A stretch of 56,571 nt of DNA from positions 1 through 56,571 of the forward strand of contig CALJHX010000039.1 in the NCBI GenBank assembly GCA_937770485.1, read 5' to 3'. A model generated the notes under the pieces. It did no database searches. It was not told where the DNA came from and worked only from the letters and a program-made list of their open reading frames with translations. Position 1 is the first letter of the stretch. Each line of letters starts with the position of its first letter. Source of the DNA: an uncultured Verrucomicrobiae bacterium. GTDB lineage: Bacteria; Verrucomicrobiota; Verrucomicrobiia; Limisphaerales; UBA1096. Both the position numbers and the translations under genes were made by a program. This document shows, in pieces, positions 46,649-53,894 of the stretch.

Positions 46649-47807
46649 CGTAAACCGGGCTCCTCTTTCGGTTTATTTTGTTCCTTCAACTGAAGATAAC
46701 CCCCTGAAATTGCTGGATGGCAGAGCGCCCAGTTGGTTTGGTGGAAAACACTTGATTACAGTGGATGACAATCAATTGAGATTAACGGAATTCGACATCG
46801 AAACATTCAAGCCACTGGGGAAGACCAAAACCATTTTGAATTCAAAAATCAGAAATGATCGCGATTCTGCTCAATACTCGATTTCTCAAAACAACATTCT
46901 GGCGTTCATTGAGGGGGATAGCAAACCGGAGTTGAATCTTTCACTTTTGGATCCAACAAAAAAAGAATCTGTATCGCTGTCCGAGAGAAGGCAGCAATAT
47001 GGCCAGTTTTCCGTTTCACCAAGCGGGGAGAAAGTGGCAGTCGAAATCGTGGACAATCAGATATACAGTATAAACATTTTCGATATTAAAAGAGGGCGAT
47101 TCAGTTCGTTTTTGAATTCAAAACATAACTATGCTCCTTTTTGGGGAGTTGATGGAGAAAAATTATACTACACATCCAACAGAACAGATCCATCTGAATT
47201 TGGATTGTATGTCTATGACTTCGGAAAACAAAAAGAAGAGGAAATTATTTTGGATGGAGAACCAATGGGCCGGCTTGATGTTTCAAGCGTATCCAGAGAC
47301 GGGAATAAGATATTGTGCTTTGGGGAGCAAAAGGGGACGAGGTCGAGTGAGTTGTATTATGTCGACATTTCAGAAAGAAAGAAGTATCAGCTCACAAAAA
47401 ACCGCTTGCAGGAATGGGGAGGCGTTTTTTCTCCGGATGAGAAGTGGTTGGCGTATACTTCCGAGAAGGACATGGAGGGGAGTTTTGCGATCTATCTGAA
47501 CCGTTTTCCGGAGATGAATGAGGAGATTCGGATTTCAACCGGAGGCGGGGAGGAGCCCAAGTGGTTGCCGGATGGTTCGGCGGTTTATTACCGGAATGGA
47601 TCTAAGTGGATGAAGGTGGCGTTGGATTTGGAGGGTGAGCCGGAGATCGGAGAACCGGAACTGTTTTTCGAGGGGGACTATGTGAACGTCTGGGGGCCAT
47701 CTCACGATATCTTCCCTGATGGCCGGATCCTGTTGCTCAAAGGTGAGGAATGGGTGCCGCCTACAGAAATTGATGTGATCATCAACGCACTGGATCTGGA
47801 GCCCTGA
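46599..47807 (+). CDS. Beta-propeller 3' part of the frameshifted TIR gene
   Basis: This encodes 402 residues from GTG 46599, though this start is probably artificial. From VLFLVHPGINVNRAPLSVYF onward the sequence continues the PD40 propeller begun in the TIR frame (YGQFSVSPSGEKVAVEIVD, VSSVSRDGNKILCFGE, GVFSPDEKWLAYTSEKD, EPKWLPDGSAVYYRNGSKW). The stretch from about 46600 to 47450 is clearly richer in A and T than its neighbours, which suggests horizontal acquisition. The stop lies 5 bases from the convergent enolase-superfamily gene. Confidence 0.75.
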   Translation: MSFPMGRVLFLVHPGINVNRAPLSVYFVPSTEDNPLKLLDGRAPSWFGGKHLITVDDNQLRLTEFDIETFKPLGKTKTILNSKIRNDRDSAQYSISQNNILAFIEGDSKPELNLSLLDPTKKESVSLSERRQQYGQFSVSPSGEKVAVEIVDNQIYSINIFDIKRGRFSSFLNSKHNYAPFWGVDGEKLYYTSNRTDPSEFGLYVYDFGKQKEEEIILDGEPMGRLDVSSVSRDGNKILCFGEQKGTRSSELYYVDISERKKYQLTKNRLQEWGGVFSPDEKWLAYTSEKDMEGSFAIYLNRFPEMNEEIRISTGGGEEPKWLPDGSAVYYRNGSKWMKVALDLEGEPEIGEPELFFEGDYVNVWGPSHDIFPDGRILLLKGEEWVPPTEIDVIINALDLEP

Positions 47808-47812
47808 TTTTT

Positions 47813-48982
47813 TCAGTCCTGTTTGAATCGCTTCAAGGCGTCCATGTTGACTTCGATACCGAGACCTGGTTTTTGTGGGATGGCCAGTTTTCCATCGACG
47901 AGTTTCAGTTCGTCCTGAACGAGTTCCTGCCGGAGTTTTGAGTCGGTCAATTCTGCGGGGAGGTATTCGAAGAATGGACAGTGCGGGGTGACGGCGGCGA
48001 GGTGGGCGCTGGCCGAGATGCTGATTCCGGTTTTCCAGCAGTGCGGAATGATTTGTCGTCCGCGTTCGGCGGCCATGTCGCAAACTTTCATCGCCTCGGT
48101 GAGCCCGCCGACGCGGCCGACGTCCGGTTGGGCAATATCGACTTTTCCAATGTCCAGCAGGTCGCGAAACTCGTGATGCGTGGTCAGCCATTCGCCGGCG
48201 GCGATACGGATGCCGCTTTCGTCGTGCAAGCGGGCGTAGCCTTCGAGGTCATCCACCCATAGTGGGGTTTCTAGAAAATACACGCCAAGATCTTTCCAGT
48301 CGCGGGTGGTTGCCAGCACGCGTTCAACGTCATCCCAGGCGTATTGCACGTCGACCAACAGCGTGAAGTCCGGGCCGATGGCTGCACGGCAGGCAGCGAT
48401 GACCTCGGTGACTTTTTCATCCTTCTCGTTCATGCCGCTGTGGTTGTAGGGGCCGAACAGGGTGATCTCGAGTTTGGCGGCGCGGAAGCCGATATCGCGG
48501 GCGCGCAACACCCATTCCACGAGTGAGTCGCGGTATTCCTCATAGCTGTTTCCGTTGGGTTGCAGGGAGGCGTACGGTTGGATGGCGTCGCGCGGGGTGC
48601 CGCCGAGGAGTTGCCACGTCGGTTTGCCGGCGGCTTTGCCTTTGATATCCCAAAGAGCCATGTCGATAGCGCCAATGGCGTTGATAACCGCGCCGCGTCG
48701 TCCATTCATGCAGCTTCCGACGTATAGTTTTTGCCATAGCCGCTCGGTGTCGAGTGGGTTCTCACCAATAAGCATTTCCTTGAGGCCAAGGCCCATGGAG
48801 TGTGTACTGGGAGCCTCGATGCAGGCCCGGGCGATCCACGGGTTGACGTCGCTCTCGCCCACGCCGGTGATCCCCTCGTCGGTGTGCACGAACACGACGA
48901 TGTCGTCCTGTGCCGAGGAGGTGGCATCGGTTCGTACGTCGGGGACGAGCAGGACATGGCATTCGATGTCAGTGATCTTCAT
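47813..48982 (-). CDS. Mandelate racemase/muconate lactonizing enzyme family protein
   Basis: This encodes 389 residues from ATG 48982 (MKITDIECHVLLVPDVRTD); the frame is open upstream, but those residues are not part of the fold. The N-terminal capping domain precedes the beta/alpha barrel. Probable metal ligands are D in LLVDVQYAWD, E in VYFLETPL and E in AAGEWL. The second-strand motif is KLE (AAKLEITLFG), and a His occurs in PHCWKTG, suggesting base pairs of the mandelate-racemase type. Members of this branch commonly dehydrate sugar acids. The substrate cannot be read from sequence. Confidence 0.88.
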   Translation of the reverse strand: MKITDIECHVLLVPDVRTDATSSAQDDIVVFVHTDEGITGVGESDVNPWIARACIEAPSTHSMGLGLKEMLIGENPLDTERLWQKLYVGSCMNGRRGAVINAIGAIDMALWDIKGKAAGKPTWQLLGGTPRDAIQPYASLQPNGNSYEEYRDSLVEWVLRARDIGFRAAKLEITLFGPYNHSGMNEKDEKVTEVIAACRAAIGPDFTLLVDVQYAWDDVERVLATTRDWKDLGVYFLETPLWVDDLEGYARLHDESGIRIAAGEWLTTHHEFRDLLDIGKVDIAQPDVGRVGGLTEAMKVCDMAAERGRQIIPHCWKTGISISASAHLAAVTPHCPFFEYLPAELTDSKLRQELVQDELKLVDGKLAIPQKPGLGIEVNMDALKRFKQD

Positions 48983-49072
48983 TTTACTGTCTGGAAAGCG
49001 GTAGCATTCAGCGGGCAGGGATGCAACTGGACATTCACGCTGGGCTGCGTTACCCAAGTTGCTTCACTGAAA

Positions 49073-51436
49073 ATGTTTGTGTCACAGCACAGGGTTGAGT
49101 TCGTTGGCAGGCTGTTGCTGTTGGTTTTTGTTCTGCGGACGCTTGGCCAAGCCGATAGCGTAGCGGAACCGGTCAACCAACACGATGTGCTTCCCATCCT
49201 GCATTTGCGCTGTGCGGCGTGTCATGGTCGGCAGGAACAAAAGGCGGACCTGGATTTGCGTACGGTCGAGTCGCTGCTGAAGGGAAGCAAGGATGGGTCG
49301 GTTGTAAAATCAGGTGATCCCGATGGCAGCCTGCTGGTCCAGAAAATCACAAAAGGCGAAATGCCGCCCAAGCGGGATCTGGTCAAAGCCAGTGTAAAGC
49401 CGGTGCGAGAAGGGGAACTGGAAACCATTCGCGACTGGATTGCCGCCGGAATGCCTGTGGCTGAATCTGGGCGGCCACGGGAGCCACTGATATCCGATCA
49501 GGATCGTCAGTTCTGGTCGTTTCAATCTCCGAAGCGTCCGGAGTTGCCTGCGCTTGGTCAAGAGGCTGTGGCCAATCCTATTGACGCGTTTGTGTCCGAG
49601 CGCTTGGCCAGGGCGGGATTGAAGTTGGCCGGGCAGGCGTCCAAGCGCGAGTTGGCTAGGCGGGTTTACCTTGATCTTATCGGCTTGCCGCCTTTGCCCG
49701 AGGAAGTTGATGCGTTTGTTGGGGATAAGCACCCGGATGCCTATGAGCAGTTGGTTGATCGATTGCTGGCATCACCCGCCTACGGTGAGCGCTGGGCAAG
49801 ATATTGGCTCGACCTTGCCGGTTACGCCGACTCGGAAGGAATACAGCACGCCGATACGTTGCGGCCGTGGGCGTATCGTTATCGCGATTATGTCATCCGT
49901 GCTTTGAACTCGGACAAGCCGTATGACTTGTTTTTATTGGAGCAAATTGCCGGCGATGAGTTGGCGGATTATGAGGGTGCCGACGCGTTCACAGAGAAAC
50001 ATCTCGACCGGTTGGTGGCGACCGGTTTTTTACGCATGGTCGAGGACGGGACGAATGCCAACATCACCAACTTCGTTCCGGACCGGCAGGACCACATCGA
50101 TAACGAGATGCGCGTGCTCGGTTCGTCCGTGTTGGGCTTGACGTTACACTGTGCCAAATGCCATTCGCACAAGTTTGATCCGGTGTCGCAGGCGGACTAC
50201 TTCAGGCTGCGGGCGATTTTCAAGGGCGCCCTCGACGAGCACGACTGGCTGAGCCCTGCCAAGCGGCGCCTGCCGTTGGGCCATCCGAAGGAGTTGAAAC
50301 GTTGGCGTGAAAACAAGGCGGCGGTGGATGCCGAAGTGGTGGTGATCAAGGCCAATAAGGAACTGGACGAGGAAGCCAAAAAGAAGGCACTTGAAGCGGT
50401 TGAAAAAAAACGAAGCGAGCAGCCAATGGTGCGGGCGCTGTGGGATCGAGGTCAGCCGTCGCCCACCTATCTGCTCAACCGCGGTGGTTATTTGGAGCCA
50501 CGTGAATTGATCGAGCCCGGTTTGCCGAGGGCACTGGTTCCTCCCGGGAAAACGTTTCGTGCAAAAACGCCATGGCCGGGAAGTGGCAAGACTGGCCGCC
50601 GGTTGGCTTTCGCCAGGTGGTTGACGAAAGACGATCACCCGTTAACGGGCCGGGTGATGGTGAACCGGCTCTGGAAACATCATTTTGGCCGGGGCTTGGT
50701 AAGGACGCTGGGTGATTTTGGCAAGGCGGGGGAAAGACCAAGCCACCCGCAGTTGCTCGATTGGCTGGCAACGGAATTCGTCGGGGTCGAATGGAGCATC
50801 AAGCGGATGCAGCGACTGATAATGACCTCGCGCACCTATCGGCAAACGTCCCGAGTTTCCGCTGAACGGATGGAGTCGGATCCTCAAAACAAACTATGGT
50901 CGCGCATGCCTCTTCTCCGATTGCAGGGCGAGGCATTACGTGACTCAATGCTGGCATTGGCAGGGCGACTGCGTTGGGAGCAGTTCGGTCCGGCCGATCC
51001 GGTCGATGTTTCCGGGCAGGGGCTTGTGATGGCAAAGCCTAAAGATGGGACATGGCGGCGCAGTGTTTATTTGCGTCAGCGCCGAACCGAGGTGCCAACG
51101 TTACTGGCCAGTTTCGATCTGCCGGTCATGAGCCCGAACTGTATTGAACGGCCGGAATCAAACGTGGTCACCCAGGCGTTGCACCTAATGAACAACGAGT
51201 TGCTGCGTCGCTTGGCCAACTCGTTTGCAGAGCGGGTGAGCCATGAAAAGCCAGGCGTCCTCAGTGAAAAAATGAGACATGCGTTTCGACTGGCGCTCGG
51301 CCGGGATGCAAGCGCAGAGGAGATCGACTTGGCCAAGCGCAAACTTGGTCCCCTGGCCAAGCGCGATGGAAACCAGGCGCTACAGGCATTTTGTCACGCG
51401 CTGTTTAATGCTGCAGAGTTTATTTATGTGGACTAG
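49073..51436 (+). CDS. Cytochrome-c-like PSCyt1/DUF1549/DUF1553 protein
   Basis: This encodes 787 residues from ATG 49073 (MFVSQHRVEFVGRLLLLVFV, a signal-like segment); the frame is open far upstream across the divergent gene. The Planctomycete cytochrome domain carries CAACH at 47-51, and DUF1549 carries CAKCH near 360-364 with LHCAKCHSHKFDP. DUF1549 (~145-390) and DUF1553 (~470-750; HPLTGRVMVNRLWKHHFGRG, TFRAKTPWPGSGKTG) are complete. These large PVC proteins are exported and almost always paired with a DUF1501 protein, as here. They are thought to act in polysaccharide or sulfated-sugar use, but activity is unproven. Confidence 0.93.
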   Translation: MFVSQHRVEFVGRLLLLVFVLRTLGQADSVAEPVNQHDVLPILHLRCAACHGRQEQKADLDLRTVESLLKGSKDGSVVKSGDPDGSLLVQKITKGEMPPKRDLVKASVKPVREGELETIRDWIAAGMPVAESGRPREPLISDQDRQFWSFQSPKRPELPALGQEAVANPIDAFVSERLARAGLKLAGQASKRELARRVYLDLIGLPPLPEEVDAFVGDKHPDAYEQLVDRLLASPAYGERWARYWLDLAGYADSEGIQHADTLRPWAYRYRDYVIRALNSDKPYDLFLLEQIAGDELADYEGADAFTEKHLDRLVATGFLRMVEDGTNANITNFVPDRQDHIDNEMRVLGSSVLGLTLHCAKCHSHKFDPVSQADYFRLRAIFKGALDEHDWLSPAKRRLPLGHPKELKRWRENKAAVDAEVVVIKANKELDEEAKKKALEAVEKKRSEQPMVRALWDRGQPSPTYLLNRGGYLEPRELIEPGLPRALVPPGKTFRAKTPWPGSGKTGRRLAFARWLTKDDHPLTGRVMVNRLWKHHFGRGLVRTLGDFGKAGERPSHPQLLDWLATEFVGVEWSIKRMQRLIMTSRTYRQTSRVSAERMESDPQNKLWSRMPLLRLQGEALRDSMLALAGRLRWEQFGPADPVDVSGQGLVMAKPKDGTWRRSVYLRQRRTEVPTLLASFDLPVMSPNCIERPESNVVTQALHLMNNELLRRLANSFAERVSHEKPGVLSEKMRHAFRLALGRDASAEEIDLAKRKLGPLAKRDGNQALQAFCHALFNAAEFIYVD

Positions 51437-51448
51437 TTTTTTTGAGTC

Positions 51449-52915
51449 GTGAACGCACCGAGGACAGGCAAAACGTCACGCCGCCGCTTTTTTCAGCACA
51501 TGGGCGGCGGGCTTGGCCAAGCGGCATTGTTGTCGCTGCTGGGGAGGGATCTGCCCGGGGCTAGGGCCGAGACGACACAGGGTGCCGCGCCGGAACAGGT
51601 GTTCGACCTCAAACCGCGTCAGCCTAACTTCCATCCCAAGGCCAAGGCGGTGATCCACCTGTTCATGAACGGTGGGCCGAGCCAGATGGATTTGTTTGAC
51701 CCCAAGCCGGAGTTGACCCGTAACCATGGAAAATCCTACTTCAGCAAAATCGCAGGTGAAGTGGAGAACCCGCAGTCTGCCGGCGCGTTGTTGCGAAGCC
51801 CGTTTGAGTTTGCGCAGCATGGCCAAAGCGGAATGTGGGTGTCCGAGGTAATGCCCCACTTTGCGCAATGCGTGGACGAAGTGGCGATGATTCGATCGAT
51901 GTTCACCACCAGCATCACACATGAGCCGGCGTTGTTTAATATCCATAGTGGCCGACTATTCCCTGGGCACCCGTCGTTGGGCGCATGGGTGAGCTATGGG
52001 CTCGGCAGCGAGAGCCAAAGCCTGCCGGCCTACGTGGTCCTCGAAGATTCCAAGGGACCACCCATTAACCGCAATCAAAACTGGCAGTCTGGTTATCTGC
52101 CGCCCGTTTGCCAGGGCACTCGCTTTAGATCGACCGGGGCGCCGGTGCTGGACCTTCATCCTGGCAAGGATGTTCCGGATCAGATGATAGACCTTGAGAG
52201 AGACTTGATTGGCGAACTGGATCGAATCCATCTGGGGCGTCGGCCTCACCAGCCGAGTCTTGGTGCGAGGATCGCGAACTACGAACTGGCCGCGCGTATG
52301 CAGATCGAGGCTTCCGAGGCACTCGATTTGTCCAAGGAAAGCCTCGCCACCAAGGCTATGTACGGCATTGGCGAGGACAAAACCGATTCGTATGGTCGCC
52401 GCTGCCTAATCGCTCGCCGATTGGTTGAGAGAGGGGTGAGATTCGTGCAATTGTTCATAGACGGTCAGATTTGGGATAACCACACCAGCCTGAAGTCAGG
52501 CCTGCAAGGTGCGTGCGAGCGCACCGACAAACCAACGGCGGCGTTGCTGACCGACCTTCGGCAACGTGGCTTGCTTGATGAGGTGGTCGTGGCGTGGGGA
52601 GGAGAGATGGGGCGCCTGCCGATTGCACAGCTGGATGGCAAAAAAAACGAGGCAAAATCAGGTCGGGATCACAACAAAAACGCCATGGTCACCTGGATGG
52701 CTGGCCCCGGGCTCAAGCGTGGCTACACCCACGGCGCCACGGACGAGATTGGCCTGAAAGCAGTGGAAAAAACCGTGAGCGTGCCGGAATGGCATGCGAC
52801 GTTGCTACATTTACTTGGTCTAGACTGTTCTCGCCTGTCTGTCAGTCAGAACGGGTTGGATGAACGGCTCGTGGGTGTTAACGAACCGGATGTCGTCTCC
52901 GATCTTCTTGTCTGA
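51449..52915 (+). CDS. DUF1501 family protein with Tat-like signal
   Basis: This encodes 488 residues from GTG 51449. The twin-arginine signal SRRRFFQHMGGGLGQAALLS is followed by the sulfatase-like DUF1501 core (AVIHLFMNGGPSQMDLFDPK, YVVLEDSKGPPINRNQNWQS, EVVVAWGGEMGRLP, GRDHNKNAMVTWMAG). The motifs recall alkaline-phosphatase-superfamily metal-binding sites, though catalytic residues are not identified. The gene lies 12 bases after the DUF1553 gene, forming the standard PVC pair. It is probably exported folded into the periplasm. Confidence 0.93.
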   Translation: MNAPRTGKTSRRRFFQHMGGGLGQAALLSLLGRDLPGARAETTQGAAPEQVFDLKPRQPNFHPKAKAVIHLFMNGGPSQMDLFDPKPELTRNHGKSYFSKIAGEVENPQSAGALLRSPFEFAQHGQSGMWVSEVMPHFAQCVDEVAMIRSMFTTSITHEPALFNIHSGRLFPGHPSLGAWVSYGLGSESQSLPAYVVLEDSKGPPINRNQNWQSGYLPPVCQGTRFRSTGAPVLDLHPGKDVPDQMIDLERDLIGELDRIHLGRRPHQPSLGARIANYELAARMQIEASEALDLSKESLATKAMYGIGEDKTDSYGRRCLIARRLVERGVRFVQLFIDGQIWDNHTSLKSGLQGACERTDKPTAALLTDLRQRGLLDEVVVAWGGEMGRLPIAQLDGKKNEAKSGRDHNKNAMVTWMAGPGLKRGYTHGATDEIGLKAVEKTVSVPEWHATLLHLLGLDCSRLSVSQNGLDERLVGVNEPDVVSDLLV

Positions 52916-53008
52916 TCTTTTTGGCGTTTTGCATGCCAAAAGTGATTCCTGTTTCACTAAAAACTTGAATGGCGGCCATTCAGCCCTAAGATGCCGCGCT
53001 CTCTGGCT

Positions 53009-53082
53009 GGCGGGGTAGCCAAGTGGTAAGGCAGGGCTCTGCAAAAGCTCTATCGCCGGTTCGATTCCGGCCCTCGCCTCCA
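53009..53082 (+). tRNA. tRNA-Cys (anticodon GCA)
   Basis: The acceptor arms GGCGGGG and CCTCGCC pair with one G-U. A D-stem GCC/GGC, an anticodon stem GGGCT/AGCTC with loop CTGCAAA (anticodon GCA, cysteine), and a T-arm GCCGG-TTCGATT-CCGGC follow. The CCA end is encoded in the DNA (53080-53082). It stands alone in the region between the DUF1501 gene and the alternative complex III operon, with no other tRNA nearby. Confidence 0.95.
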
Positions 53083-53222
53083 CGCTCGAGCCCGGCCAGT
53101 TTGGATCAGGATTCGATGTGGAAAAGCCACGGAGAAAAGGGGAGAAGCGACCGCTTGTGAAATTATTCACTAATTCTCTTGCCCGAGCTTTGTGTCATCA
53201 ATAAACTACCGAACTTAGTTGG

Positions 53223-53894
53223 ATGTCTGACGTTTTTCCGAGATGGACCAACAGGTTACCGGGCCAAATAATATTTGGCCTTTTACTCATTGGGGGAGTG
53301 GTAACGGCTGGTCTGAACTATTATTTCACGCCCAAGTACACCCGGGTCGGGTATCAACCCACCCAGCCGGTGCCTTTTTCGCATTCCATTCATGTGAAGC
53401 AGTTGGGTCTCGATTGCCGGTACTGTCATGACGGGGTGGAAAAGTCGTGGTACTCGAACGTGCCGGCGGCTGACACCTGTATAAACTGTCACAGCGCGGT
53501 TCGGGCCGATGACCCCAAACTTGAGCCTATCCGGGCCAGCTACAAAGATGCGAACAAGCCAGTCGAATGGGTGCAGATTCACAAGTTGCCGGATTACGTC
53601 TATTTCAACCACTCGGTACATGTGAACCGTGGAGTAAGCTGTGTGGAGTGCCACGGCCGGGTTGACGAAATGGACGAGGTTCGCCACGAGAAACATTTCA
53701 GCATGACGTTTTGCCTGGATTGCCATCGAGAGCTATCACCGGAAAATGGTGATCCAAACAAGCGCCTACGCCCCTTAGATAAAATTACCGATTTGGCGTA
53801 TGATCGATCGAAGGATCCAGCCAATAAAGACAGGAATTTTGTAAAGGAGTGGCACGTTAAAACCTCTGAAAACTGCTCCGCTTGCCATAGATGA
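53223..53894 (+). CDS. actA: Alternative complex III pentahaem cytochrome c subunit (ActA-like)
   Basis: This encodes 223 residues. One membrane anchor (IIFGLLLIGGVVTAGLNYYF) precedes five CxxCH haem sites: CRYCH, CINCH, CVECH, CLDCH and CSACH. Several additional His (HSIHV, NHSVHV, RHEKH) may be the distal ligands. Five haems in this arrangement and the adjacent molybdopterin-type subunit identify the ActA subunit of alternative complex III, which oxidises quinol and reduces a periplasmic electron carrier in place of the bc1 complex. The stop overlaps the next start (ATGA). Confidence 0.9.
   Translation: MSDVFPRWTNRLPGQIIFGLLLIGGVVTAGLNYYFTPKYTRVGYQPTQPVPFSHSIHVKQLGLDCRYCHDGVEKSWYSNVPAADTCINCHSAVRADDPKLEPIRASYKDANKPVEWVQIHKLPDYVYFNHSVHVNRGVSCVECHGRVDEMDEVRHEKHFSMTFCLDCHRELSPENGDPNKRLRPLDKITDLAYDRSKDPANKDRNFVKEWHVKTSENCSACHR

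Noticed and set aside
48800..49072. Upstream extension of the DUF1553 gene
   Set aside because: It is antisense to the enolase-superfamily gene start, and the signal-like segment begins at 49073.
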